Source: Tillandsia leiboldiana
Taxonomy: Eukaryota > Streptophyta > Magnoliopsida > Poales > Bromeliaceae
NCBI GenBank assembly: GCA_029204045.2
Contig: CM055064.1
Span: 4,538,378-4,602,377 of the forward strand
Direction: 5' to 3'
DNA: 64,000 nucleotides
The notes under the pieces were generated by a model. It saw only the letters and a program-made list of their open reading frames with translations. It was not told the origin of the DNA and made no database searches. Shown here piece by piece: positions 12,544 to 23,523 of this stretch. The position numbers were made by a program, and so were the translations under genes. The stretch's first letter is position 1. Each line of letters begins with the position of its first letter.

Positions 12544-12574
12544 GCATACGTGAAAGGTAAGTAATTAAGTTGGG

Positions 12575-13935
12575 TCACATGGTGGCGCAGTCGTACGGAG
12601 AGTTTCCTTCGAAGACGATCTTGCAGCCGGCGCCGGCGCACCAGGAACAGCCGCCAGCACCACCACAGTGGCGGCAGCCGGGCGGGGGGCACCATCCGCT
12701 GTCCGTCTTCCCGCACGAGCAGCACCGGTGCCCTCCCCTTCCTCCTTCGTGCTCGGAGCACGGCCACGGGCACGGGCACGGCTGCCGGCAGCAGCCCGGC
12801 CACTCCGGACAAGGGCACTTCTCCTTCGGCGGCCACGGACACTTCTGCGGGGGCGGGGGCAGGCACTGCCACGGCGGATAAGGACACAGCACCTTCGGCG
12901 GCCACAGGCACGGCGGCGGCGGCGGCGGAGGTGGCGGGGGAGGGGGCGGCGGAGGCGGCGGAGGGGGAGGGGGCGGCGGCGGCGGAGGGGGAGGGGGAGG
13001 AGGTGGCGGCGGAGGGGGCGGCGGAGGAGGAGGAAGGATCTCGATGCCCTTGATCACGTCGCAAGCCAAACAAAGCAGCTTCTTCGACAGTCTCAGGGGA
13101 TCGAAAGGGCCGGAAACTTTGACGGTGTTCTTCTTCTCGTCGTATGCGATGGCCTGGATCTTCTCTCGTTCTCCAGAGTTGGTAATTAAAGAAGGAGAAA
13201 GAGAGGCACAGTTAGTAATGTTAAAGAAAGGTGAAGCATAATTAGCTTATACCATATTAAAGAAGGTGAATTTTGAAAACAATATTTTAATTAATATTTT
13301 CACAGAATTTGGTGAGAGAGAGATGCATGCAGGGGAAGGTTGAATATATAGTAGAGAAAATGTACTTTGGAGCTTGCACAAAACCTTTCTGATCTTTGTA
13401 CTGCAGCGGCAGCAATCCAGGTCTACTTTCAGGAGTATTGTGGAGATCTTCTCCTACGCACTCGTAAGAGCAAAAGTGATTGGCATATTAATTAAGCTAG
13501 CTCCATGCCACAGAAAAGGAATTGAGCACAACAAGCATATATGCATGCATGATAGCTGATGAGAACTGTGAGATTGAATCATCGTATTCAAATCATGTGG
13601 TGTTTTGTGTTAATATTTGTATCGTTTAGAAAATATATAATGGAATGCCTCCTAAAACATATGCTACTTGATAATAATATTTTTAATATTTATATTCACC
13701 CTCATTGTATATTATATATTTATCTCTAAAACGAAACATCAATGAGTTCTTAAACACTATTTACTGCTCAGAGCTAGCTCTGCACGTAATAGTTAAACTC
13801 TGCACACTCTAATTACCTGCTATTTGTACTACCTGATGTAAATTTGATTTCACTGAAAATGCTTGGCTAACTCTCAAAAAAAAAGAAAAAGGAGAAATAT
13901 CAGAGAGTTGGAAATTTGAGCACCTTCTCAGCCAT
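12575..13935 (-). CDS. HIPP-type HMA-domain protein, Pi21-like (copy 1, three exons)
   Basis: Predicted exons on the minus strand are 13935-13924, 13447-13366 and 13170-12575. Introns are 476 and 195 bp, start with GT and end with AG. The spliced length is 690 nt, an exact 229-codon frame. Residues 1-77 form a heavy-metal-associated fold: MAEK, then DLDCCRC (CxxC, C16/C19), then a AYDEKKNTVKVSG strand and ACDVIKGIEI. Residues 78-118 are 41 consecutive prolines. Residues 119-229 are Cys/Pro/Gly-rich and end CATM, a CaaX-like farnesylation box. The family (rice Pi21 and plant HIPPs) is cytosolic or membrane-associated and linked to metal binding and defence; function here is inferred. The family-typical MAEK start and the joined frame support the exon choice. 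A LINE lies 142 bp upstream of the ATG. Confidence 0.85.
12911..13033 (-). repeat. GC-rich minisatellite encoding 41 prolines
   Basis: 41 consecutive codons on the minus strand are all CCN (mixed CCG, CCC, CCT, CCA), inside exon 3 of the HIPP gene. It separates the HMA domain from the Cys-rich tail. Such GC repeats vary in length by slippage and are prone to sequencing error. Confidence 0.9.
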
Positions 13936-14002
13936 CGCTTGAATATATTGATGCAGAGACCTGCGAGAAAGCAGTGAGGGAAACAAGAAGAGGCATATCG
14001 CT

Positions 14003-14012
14003 TTATATATAA
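14003..14012 (-). promoter_or_regulatory. TATA box of HIPP copy 1
   Basis: The palindromic TATATATAAA lies about 70 bp upstream of the ATG at 13935 and is conserved in copy 2 at 45515-45525. The spacing would place transcription start near 13975, giving a short 5' leader. Confidence 0.6.
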
Positions 14013-14077
14013 AGTTGCTCAAGTTCAAATTTTTTTAATTTAAAGAACGCAGAAAATAACGGAAAAGAAAATACGCA

Positions 14078-15174
14078 GAGCATTCTTTTGGAAAGGACAG
14101 AGCGCTGTTACCGGGGGAAGCTGTCTCGTGGATTGGAAAACCGTTTGCAGAAGCAAAAGGGACGGGGGGCTAGGGGTCTTGGACCTCGAAAGCTTGAACA
14201 CCGCGCTTCTAACGAAGTGGTGGTGGCGATTCTTCACCGCCGATCGGACCACCTGGGGGCCTTTGGTGAAGGGCCTTTACTATCGCCGCAGAGGACCGCT
14301 TATCGAAGATCCCTCGTTCAAGCCGTTCTCGCTCTGGTGGAAAAGTGTTGTGGGAACGAGGGAGCTTTTCAAATATGGGACAACTCGGTCGGTGGGCAAC
14401 GGTGAGTACACGGAGTTCTGGTCTGACATCTGGCTAGGAAACTCTAGTCTTTCGACCCAATTCCCTGGTCTGTTCCACCAGGTTACCAGCAAGAACCTCC
14501 GGGTCAAAGACTGCCTGGAGCCCAACGGATGGAACTGGGCCAAGATTTTGGAGGGTGTTTCACCAGGTTCGCCGGGTTCGAATGGGGCGATCGAACTGCT
14601 CAAATCGATCTTAGCCAGTCAACGCCTGGACAGCAGCAGGGACGAATTCCACTGGCGTTGGACTGCGTCCGGGACTTACACTGTTAAGTCCTTGTATCGC
14701 TTTCTACAAGATAGCGGAATAATTGACCGCCGTTTCGTCCACCTGTGGAAGATTAAGTCACCCTTGAAGGTTAAAATCTTCACATGGCTGGTCCTTAGAA
14801 GGAGGGTGCTGACGCGTGATATTCTTATTCGTAGAAAATGGACCGGACCATCGACTTGTGTTCTTTGTCTCGGGTGCGAGGAAACTGCGGACCACCTGTT
14901 TGTCTCCTGCGCCACCGCTCAAGCGCTGCTCGGGACCATGCTACCAAACAAGCTGGAAATCCGTAACATAAGTGCTGTCGACGTAATGTGGGAGACGCAC
15001 GCCCACAAGGGCGGTGCCTTGGGCAAGAGAGCGCTCACCACTATCGCAGCCACGTGGTGGTTCTGCTGGTTGGAGAGGAACAGAAGGATCTTCGAAAGTC
15101 AGAGCCGACCTCTCGGTCAAACCCTCCGTGATATCAGGTTTTTTCGGTCGTACTGGTCCAGATTCTGTGTTTAA
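14078..15174 (+). pseudogene. LINE ORF2 C-terminal fragment (zf-RVT domain)
   Basis: One open frame runs from the insertion point to a TAA at 15172-15174. The family-typical reading begins upstream of the first ATG (14128), in frame, with AFFWKGQ. The part present is the region after the reverse transcriptase: GGLGVLDLESLN, WSDIWLG, FHWRWTASGTYTVKSLY, and the zinc-binding RT-associated domain (LWKIKSPLKVKIFTW, CVLCLGCEETADHLFVSC), ending in a WLERNRRIFE motif. The endonuclease and the reverse transcriptase catalytic part are missing, so it cannot act alone. It is related to but distinct from the full L1 at 16219-33314. Confidence 0.9.
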
Positions 15175-15175
15175 T

Positions 15176-15176
<1 letters not shown>

Positions 15177-15213
<37 letters not shown>
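15177..15213. repeat. 37-bp poly-T run just after the LINE stop codon
   Basis: An uninterrupted T run begins three bases after the LINE ORF2 stop, within its short 3' untranslated region, about 90 bp before the terminal poly-A. Its length may be unreliable. Confidence 0.9.
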
Positions 15214-15214
<1 letters not shown>

Positions 15215-15331
15215 GGCCCGCTGCCTAACAGCAGTCGGTTGCCCCCCTTTTTTGCTAAATTCACTTGCGTAATGAATGAAGCGGCAGCATGCTGCCTTTC
15301 TCTAAAAAAAAAAAAAAAAAAAAAAAACGCA

Positions 15332-16203
15332 AAAAAGAACAAAACCAGTCCCTGATAGGGTTTGGTAAAATTTGTCGGAATGCCATTTTAAATTATTAGA
15401 GATGGAATTAAGAATAGAAATCCTAATTATAAAGTGGTTTGGGTGCATTTTGTTGTTGTTGTTGTTGTGAAATATGCACTTTAATTTGGTTGGTGAGTGG
15501 AGTTAATATTAGTTGTTGGCAAGCCGAACACGAACGAGCATGACTAGTTTATATTAAGCTGGTTAGCTTATTAAAATATCGAGATGAAAAATTCAATTCA
15601 CGTTGGGCTTTTTAATTAATAAGCAAAACACACGTGGTCTCGCAAATAGTAAGTTAATTAAATTGTGAGCCCCTTAGTAAGTGAAGAGTTGAAAAACAAA
15701 TTAAAACTTAAATTTTAATTAAATAATTAAAATTTACAAAATATAATTTTTTTCATATTAGGATTAACTTAAAATTTAAATAATAAAATGTATAATATAT
15801 ATTATCGATAGTAACAAATTATTTGCTATTCATAATATTCTAGCTCATTTTTCTCTCTCCCTCTATTTATATATACACACACAACGTGCTATATCAAACT
15901 AAAAACAAGCCCGCTGATTTTAGTTTCTGTTTAGCTCATTAAGATTTCAGGCGAAAAAATTTATTTTATGTTCGGCTCGTTTATTAAATAAGTGATCGAT
16001 GTAAGTTCATTTTGAGTAGAGCACGCCCTAACTCTCAAAGAACGAGCTCGATTGTCGGCCCTAGTTGGCACCTAGCACCTTGTAAACAGAAAAAATAAAT
16101 AAATAAATAAAAGAGATCTTTTATTTTGCTATTGCTACCAAAATCCATAGTTTATTAAACAAATTTTATAGTTTTATTTTTTATTTCAATAATTATCACA
16201 AAT
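15332..16203. other. Duplicated AT-rich intergenic DNA
   Basis: Collinear with about 45637-47209 in copy 2, minus the ~0.7-kb insertion there. It contains a short (GTT)n run near 15452 and ACACAC near 15877. No gene is visible. Confidence 0.6.
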
Positions 16204-16232
16204 TTTCGGACTTATTATTATTATTTTTTTAA

Positions 16233-17399
16233 TTAAACAGGATAAAACCCTATTTGATTACAAAGTTGGACCGGAGGTCAACCCAAAAGAAAGAAACGAA
16301 AACTGAAGTACATATCCCCTTGCAAAGCAGTAGGGGCCCCCAAAACAAAGAGCCGAAATCAAAACACCTACATCGACAACGACAACGACTAGCACCCCTA
16401 CTAGTACGTAGCATACACCATAGCAACCATGATAGTTACAACATACAGATCATATAGTAGCACCATCCCATAGTATAGAGAGACACTAACATTGTCAATT
16501 AGCAAATGACAATAAATCAACTCCCTAACCATCGGAGACAATTAAGAAGTCCCGCCGAGTGAATTGGAGAGGGCGGAGCGCGTCCCCACAGCAGAGAAGG
16601 TCTGATTAAAGATCCAGCAGTCCCAAAGCTTGAGCCTCAGAGAGCAGGAGTGTGGCCGAGTCAATTAGTTGACCTACATCAAGAAGAGAGCCCCCCAAGA
16701 TGCCCATCATCAATTAAAGGAAGTAAATAGAAGTAAATGGGCAAATCCAATCGTTGAACTATAAAAGAAGAACTCAGATTGTAGAATTGTTGATAGTCGT
16801 GCAGTAGTAGACGGAGGATATATAGACCCCGATGTGTATTCGAAAGCCGAGTGTCTCAGTCGTTTCCTAATAACAAATATGATAGCAGGAGCGAGGCAAA
16901 ACAAAGTAAAGCCCATAAGTCGGATCGAAGGAAAAACAAAAGAAACAGATAGACAGCGTTAGGTAGCGCTGATGGAGGCATCCTGTGTCAAAGCCCCAAT
17001 TCTCTCTTCCAAACACCCTCCGGATGTCCATAATGCCCGAAGTGTAAAAAAAACATGATCATTCGTAATCCCAGAAAGCAACCAAAATAGAGACCAACTC
17101 CAGCCTGCCAGCAAAGTTGGGACAAAAGGAATTATCCCATTAAATCCATAATGTCAACAGAAACCTGGTATCGAAACAATGCTAGAGTGCTCAAAGAGCC
17201 ATTCAATCAGCCAAGTCATACAAAGAAGGTCCGAACAGGTAAGGGGGCAAGGTCAGGAGGACCCATGCTGCATGAAAATCGTTCGATGTTGCACAGTAGT
17301 GAACGGATAGTATATAGAGCCCAGATTTGTATTCCAATGCGTAATACCTCAGTCAGACTGATATGCTCAGAAGTTAGCAAGAAGAAAGCAAAGCAGTAT
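16233..17399 (-). other. L1 3' UTR (distal part)
   Basis: Noncoding sequence of the L1 between its tail and the Copia insertion; the proximal part is 22882-23523. Parts of 16735-17000 resemble 17235-17399 plus 22882-22990: shared words include GTCGTGCAGTAGTAGACGGA versus GTTGCACAGTAGTGAACGGA, GTATTCGAAAGCC versus GTATTCCAATGCG, and AAGCCCCAATTCTCTC versus AAGCCCAAATTCTCTC. This is a diverged internal tandem duplication of roughly 500 bp. Confidence 0.6.
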
Positions 17400-18067
17400 T
17401 GTTATAATTTGGTTTAGATTTGTATTTATCTAAATTGAAGTTAAATCCTAATCTAATTAGGATAATATAAGATTTAGATTGTTGGGTAAAACTAGAATTT
17501 AATTAGGAGTTTAATTAGACTACAAATCCTAATTAGATTCTAGTTTGAAGGCATATATTATATATAGCATACCCGGCCACTTTAATGACGCCGCAACTTT
17601 TAATTAGCCGAAGCGCTAATTAATTTAGGTCAATCAAGGAAGATACGTGTTGTTGGTGTTGGTACATACGGCCATATTAATGAAGCCGGAATTTTAATTA
17701 GAGGCTATGCTCTAATTAATTTAGCAATCCAAGAGGAGAGAGGCCGTATTGGAGGAGCCATATGTTGCTAATGAAGCCGGCAATTAATTAAGAAATTGAA
17801 GCTCTAAGGTGAGGGTGTCCATACGATTGGATTCTTAGGAATCGTTAGGGTGGACGCAAATTTTGATATTTCGGTTTTATTTGGAGTTTCGGTTTTCTTG
17901 AGAGATATAATCTTTGTATTCTTCTTTTGACTTTAATAAAAGTCTTTGCTCCGTCTTCGCCCGTGGATGTAGGCCGGTGGCCGAACCACGTAAAACTTGG
18001 TGTGCTCTTTCTTTTCTTTTCTTATATTATTTTTCTTGGATCTATTTTTCGCCGTTTCGATTTAACA
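17400..18067 (+). repeat. Copia 5' LTR
   Basis: 668 bp with TG...CA ends. It contains AT-rich TATATTATATATAGCATA near 17555, a likely promoter area, and three related segments mentioning GAAGCCGG/GACGCCG near 17587, 17680 and 17773. It is nearly identical to the 3' LTR. Confidence 0.95.
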
Positions 18068-18070
18068 AAC

Positions 18071-18083
18071 TGGTATCGGAGCC
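18071..18083 (+). other. Copia primer-binding site
   Basis: TGGTATCGGAGCC lies three bases after the 5' LTR and matches the initiator tRNA-Met primer type with one change (A to G). Confidence 0.85.
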
Positions 18084-18109
18084 TTCTATTCCCTTGAGGA
18101 TTAAGAATT

Positions 18110-21100
18110 ATGACGACGAAGTTCGAGATCCAGAAATTTGACAGGACCAACAGTTTTGCATTATGGCAAGTCAAGATGCGTGCTATACTAACGCAGCAAG
18201 GATTGCAAAAGGCACTGTTGGGAAAAGAAAAGATGTCCGATTTGTTAACGGCGGAGCAGAAGGAGGAGATTGATGACAAAGCTCTTACGGCAATACAATT
18301 ATGTTTATCCGATGAGGTATTGCGAGAGGTCTTGGATGAAAAGACCGCTGCAGGGCTTTGGCTTAAATTGGAATCTCTCTACATGACGAAGTCTCTCACC
18401 AACAAGTTATATTTGAAGCAACGTCTCTTCATGTTGCGCATGGCGGAAGGTACCTCTATTAAATCGCATTTAGATGAATTTAATTCTATTATTATGGATC
18501 TCCGCTCGATAGATGTCAAAATCGAGGAGGATGATGAATCCCTTTTATTATTATGTTCTTTACCGCCCTCTTATAAGAATTTTCGTGAGACCTTCTTGTT
18601 TGGTCGGGATACTCTATGTCTCGATGATGTCAAATCCTCTCTACTATCAAAAGAAAGGATTGATATGCAGATAAGTAATGAGACAGGTGGAGTTTCAGGA
18701 GAAGGTTTAGTTGCTAGAGGGAGGTCTCGGGAAAGGGGTTCCGGTAATAGAGGTACATCGAGATCAAAGTCAAAACACAGGAATCTGATTTGCGGCTATT
18801 GCAAGAAGAAGGGTCACATAAAAGCTGATTGTTTCAAGTTGAAAAATAAAGAGCAGCGGAAGAATAACGGTGATAAGAATCAAGATCAGAAAAACACCAA
18901 TGCTAAACCAGAAGCAAGTGTTGCAGCAGGAGAATCAGATGGCGGCGATATTGTCTTCACAGTTACGGATAAGACACGCAGGCAGGATGAGTGGCTTATG
19001 GACTCCGCATGTTCCTTCCATATTTGTTCACATAGAGATTGGTTCTCGACGTACAAGCCTATTGATGGTGGAGATGTATTGATGGGAAATCACTCTAAGT
19101 GTACAGTTATTGGTATTGGCACTGTTCAGGTACGGATGTACGATGGAGTAGTGAGGACTATATCTGAGGTTCGGCATGTTCCGGATATGAGAAAAAATCT
19201 GATTTCATTAGGTACACTTGATGCTAAAGGTTTTAAGTATTCTTCGGTTGATGGATTAATGAAGGTCGCTAAAGGGAATCTTGTAGTGATGAAGGCCAAG
19301 TTGTCCGACATGTTATATGTTCTACAGGGTTCCACTGTGACAGGTTCAGCAGCGGTGACTTCTTCCTCTATGTCAGATTCAGATAGCACCAAATTATGGC
19401 ATATGCGACTGGGCCATATGAGCGAGTATGGTATGATAAAGTTGAACGAGAGAGGTTTACTTGGTAATCAGAGTTTAGAAAAGTTGGATTTCTGCGAGCA
19501 TTGTGTTCTTGGCAAACAAAAGAGAGTCAGCTTTAAGGCCGCAGTTCATCGAACAAAAGGTACTCTAGATTATATTCATTCTGATCTTTGGGGACCATCT
19601 CGTACTCCTACTCATGGTGGTGCTAAATATATGTTGACTTTTATTGATGACTATTCTCGTAAGGTGTGGGTATTCTTTCTGAAAAGTAAGGACGAGGTGT
19701 TCAGTTATTTTAAGTAGTGGAAGGTTATGATCGAGAAGCAAACTGAAAAGAAAATCAAAAGATTAAGGACTGATAATGGTTTGGAATTCTGTTCATCCGA
19801 GTTTGAAAAATTCTGCAAGAATGAAGGGATCGTTCGACACAAGACCGTTAGGCATACTCCACAGCAAAATGGGGTGGCCGAATGGATGAATAGAACTCTT
19901 TTAGAGAGAGCACGTTGCATGCTCTCTAATGCTGGCTTAGCGAAGAGTTTCTGGGCAGAGGCGATCTCTACGGCATGCTATCTGGTAAATCGTTCTCCAC
20001 ATTCGGCACTTGATTGCAAAACTCCGGAGGAGGTATGGTCTGGTAGCCCTTCTGATTATTCTAATTTGCGCATATTTGGTTGTCCTGCTTATTTTCATGT
20101 AAATGAAGGCAAGTTAGAACCTAGGGCTAAAAAGTGCATCTTTATTGGTTATGCGACCGGGGTTAAGGGATATAGATTGTGGTGTCCTGAATCGTCTAAA
20201 TTAATTATTAGTAGGGATGTCACATTTGATGAGTCTATTATGCTATATCCTAACCGAAATTCTTCTGATGAGACCCCGAGTGCTAGCAAGCAGGTGGAGG
20301 TAGAGACCGATGGTATAGTTCAGTCACAAAATTCTTCTCAGTCAAAGGAAGTTCAGTCGCCAGACACCTCAGTTACTGAAACCACACAAGTTGAGAGGCA
20401 GAGCATTGCTACAAGTAGAGCGAGGAGACAGATAAAACCACCGCAGAGATATGGTTATGAAGATATGGTTGCCTATGCTCTTTCAGTGGCACAAGATACA
20501 GAAGAAGAAGGAGAACCTTCCACATATAATCAAGCTATTTCTAGTGCCAGTTCTGCGGAGTGGTTGTTGGCGATGAATGAAGAAATAGAATCGCTCCACA
20601 AGAATCGCACATGGGAGTTAGTAAAACCGCCTACTGGCAAGAAAATTGTTGGCTGCAAGTGGGTCTTCAAGAAAAAGGAAGGAATCCCTGGCGTGGAAGA
20701 TACAAGGTATAAAGCTCGTTTAGTTGCTAAGGGCTACAGTCAGGTAGAAGGTGTTGATTTTAATGATATTTTCTCACCCGTTGTGAAGCATACTTCTATT
20801 CTTGTTCTTCTATCATTAGTAGCCATGCACGATTTGTATCTTGAGCAGCTTGATGTTAAGACAGCTTTTCTCCATGGAGAACTTGAGGAGCAAATTTATA
20901 TGAAACAGCCAGAGGGATTCATTATTGAAGGGAAGGAGGACCATGTTTGCCTGTTAAGAAAATCGCTTTATGGCTTGAAGCAGTCTCCTCGACAATGGTA
21001 CAAGCGGTTTGACTCCTTTATGACAGGTCACGGATATTCAAGAAGCAAGCGTGACAGTTGCGTATATTTTAGGAAGCTTGATCAGGGATCTTTCATATAT

Positions 21101-22117
21101 TTGTTGCTCTATGTCGATGATATGTTGATTGCTTCCGACGACATAGTTGAGATTAATAAGTTGAAGACTTCATTAAAGGGTGAGTTTGAGATGAAAGATC
21201 TGGGTGCTGCTAAGAAAATTCTTGGTATGGAAATTAAGAGAGACAAGAATTCAGGACTTCTGCATTTATCACAAGAAAAATATATAGAGAAAATTCTAAA
21301 GCGTTTCGGTATGGCAGACGCAAAACCGGTGAGCACTCCTTTTGCGGCGCATTTCAAACTTTCGGCCGAGTTATCACCACAATCCGATGATGATAGGGAG
21401 TACATGTCACATGTTCCATATTCTAGCACTGTCGGGAGCATCATGTACGCCATGGTTTGCACACGACCGGACATCTCTTACGCAGTGAGCATGGTTAGCA
21501 GATATATGACCAATCCTAGTAAGGCTCATTGGCAAGCTGTTAAGTGGATTATGAGATACTTACGAGGTACCACTAGCACTTGTTTGGAGTTTGGGAGGTG
21601 TAAGGATGGTGTGGTTGGATATGTTGATTCGGATTTCGCGGGTGATTTGGATAGGAGGAGATCACTTTCAGGGTATATTTTCTCTATTGGAGGATGTGCA
21701 GTTAGTTGGAAAGCTTCATTACAACCCATTGTCGCCTTGTCCACGACCGAGGTGGAATATATTGCTATGACAGAGGGTGTGAAGGAAGCTATGTGGTTAA
21801 GAGGCTTATATGGAGAGCTTACTTCTTGTTGGGAGCCGACGATTGTTTATTCAGATAGTCAGAGTGCTATTCATTTGTCTAAAGATCAAATGTTTCATGA
21901 TAGGACGAAGCACATCGATGTAAAGTTTCACTTTGTTCGGGATGTGATCGGAAAGCGCACAGTGACTGTTAAGAAAATTGGTACCGAGGACAATCGGCGG
22001 ACATGCTTACTAAGTCGCTTACAATTGCCAAGTTCAAACATTGTTTGGACTTGGTGGCAGTTAGCAGCATTTGAGGCCCTATGGGGCGTTTGGAGAAGAC
22101 GGAGCACGGAGCATTAA
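18110..22117 (+). pseudogene. Copia gag-pol polyprotein with one stop and one frameshift
   Basis: The frame starts at ATG 18110 (MTTKFEIQKFD). Domains in order are gag (UBN2-like, to about 18780), a CCHC knuckle CGYCKKKGHIKADC (18791-18832), protease LMDSACSFHI (about 18998), the integrase zinc-binding part LWHMRLGH, and the integrase core with the two D residues (HSDLWG, FIDDYSRK) and E in NGVAEWMNRT. Then come reverse transcriptase (YVDDM near 21112) and RNase H (DSDFAGD, TEVEYIAM). A TAG at 19715-19717 interrupts the integrase; the same frame resumes immediately. Near 21994 one base is missing, so the last ~30 residues are out of frame and run to a stop at 22117. Length and domain order are otherwise normal for a Tork/SIRE-like copia. 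Confidence 0.93.
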
Positions 22118-22208
22118 GGAGCATTAAGGTGAAATTCAAGTTAAGGTGGAGTTTTGTGGCAACCTCAACACAGCGGCTAAAGACTACAAATCAAACCAAG
22201 GTGGAGAT

Positions 22209-22876
22209 TGTTATAATTTGGTTTAGATTTGTATTTATCTAAATTGAAGTTAAATCCTAATCTAATTAGGATAATATAAGATTTAGATTGTTGGGTAAAA
22301 CTAGAATTTAATTAGGAGTTTAATTAGACTACAAATCCTAATTAGATTCTAGTTTGAAGGCATATATTATATATAGCATACCCGGCCACTTTAATGACGC
22401 CGCAACTTTTAATTAGCCGAAGCGCTAATTAATTTAGGTCAATCAAGGAAGATACGTGTTGTTGGTGTTGGTACATACGGCCATATTAATGAAGCCGGAA
22501 TTTTAATTAGAGGCTATGCTCTAATTAATTTAGCAATCCAAGAGGAGAGAGGCCGTATTGGAGGAGCCATATGTTGCTAATGAAGCCGGCAATTAATTAA
22601 GAAATTGAAGCTCTAAGGTGAGGGTGTCCATACGATTGGATTCTTAGGAATCGTTAGGGTGGACGCAAATTTTGATATTTCGGTTTTATTTGGAGTTTCG
22701 GTTTTCTTGAGAGATATAATCTTTGTATTCTTCTTTTGACTTTAATAAAAGTCTTTGCTCCGTCTTCGCCCGTGGATGTAGGCCGATGGCCGAACCACGT
22801 AAAACTTGGTGTGCTCTTTCTTTTCTTTTCTTATATTATTTTTCTTGGATCTATTTTTCGCCGTTTTGATTTAACA
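22209..22876 (+). repeat. Copia 3' LTR
   Basis: 668 bp, nearly identical to 17400-18067. The visible differences are near 22784 and 22866, both G/A or C/T transitions. It is followed by the target-site duplication AGTAT. Confidence 0.95.
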
Positions 22877-22881
22877 AGTAT

Positions 22882-23523
22882 AAACCCAAGAAATCGGATC
22901 ATAGGAGAACAAAATAAACAAAGTGACAACAGAAGAAGATGCAGTCATGGAACAAACTCTGCCAAAGCCCAAATTCTCTCGTCCAAACTCAATCAGGGTG
23001 TCCTTAACGCCCAAGAAGGGGCATTCATTCAACCCAGGTTATGAATGAGAGACAAGCTCGTTCGTAATCCAAGGAAAAATTCAGTTCCTAAGTATCGAGT
23101 AATGCCAGACTTGCTCAAATAGCTAATCCTTCGAAAGAGAATAAAATCACCTGCCTGTAATTCGAATATGAGATCAAAAGGCCTCGCGATGACCAAGCAT
23201 TGTTACCCACCCGGCTAAAACCAGTTTTGTCAAGAGGTATTTTGAACAAGAAAATGCATGAAAGGAACCTCCCAGTCAATACCATTGACAAGCAACTAGA
23301 TCAAAAGTTCGCTACCAGACCTTGAGTAGTCCCTAACCAAGGGAATTGAGCAAAGCTGCCAATGAGGCGCCTAAACTAGCCGACCAAAACAAGGAATGCC
23401 TTCATCCAAAACAGGGAGATAGCTGCTCCTCCACCACCGACCCAGATCAGTTAGAAAAGGTGTGGAAACACTCGAAGTCTTGACAAATTATTTAAGGTTA
23501 GTAGGAACAGAAGTGGGAGTGAA
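22882..23523 (-). other. L1 3' UTR (proximal part)
   Basis: Continuation of the L1 between its ORF2 stop codon at 23524 and the Copia insertion. Noncoding. See the entry at 16233 for the internal repeat. Confidence 0.65.

Larger units (their letters stand above)
14078..15326 (+). mobile_element. 5'-truncated LINE inserted in the HIPP copy 1 promoter
   Basis: The insertion sits between ATACGCA (ending 14077) and ACGCAAAAAAGAAC (from 15327). Copy 2 has the uninterrupted site (around 45635), so ACGCA is at least part of the target-site duplication. The element ends in a run of 24 A (15304-15327). It holds only the last third of ORF2, as expected for incomplete reverse transcription. It runs divergently from the HIPP gene. 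Confidence 0.9.
17400..22876 (+). mobile_element. Full-length Ty1/copia retrotransposon
   Basis: Two 668-bp LTRs (17400-18067 and 22209-22876), both starting TGTTATAATTTGG and ending TTTAACA, enclose a + strand gag-pol. The 5-bp duplication AGTAT flanks it (17395-17399, 22877-22881). A primer-binding site follows the first LTR and a purine-rich tract (CCAAGGTGGAGAT) precedes the second. It lies in the 3' UTR of the L1, in the opposite orientation. The LTRs differ at only two positions that I can see, so the insertion is recent. Confidence 0.95.

Noticed and set aside
12668..13189. Arg/Gly-rich open frame on the + strand opposite the proline run
   Set aside because: A by-product of the GC-rich CCN codons on the other strand; no domain and no splice support.
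13374..13559. Open frame of 61 codons on the + strand, also at 44875-45060, identical in both copies
   Set aside because: It is antisense to the HMA exon 2 of the HIPP gene; conservation is explained by the real gene and the recent duplication.
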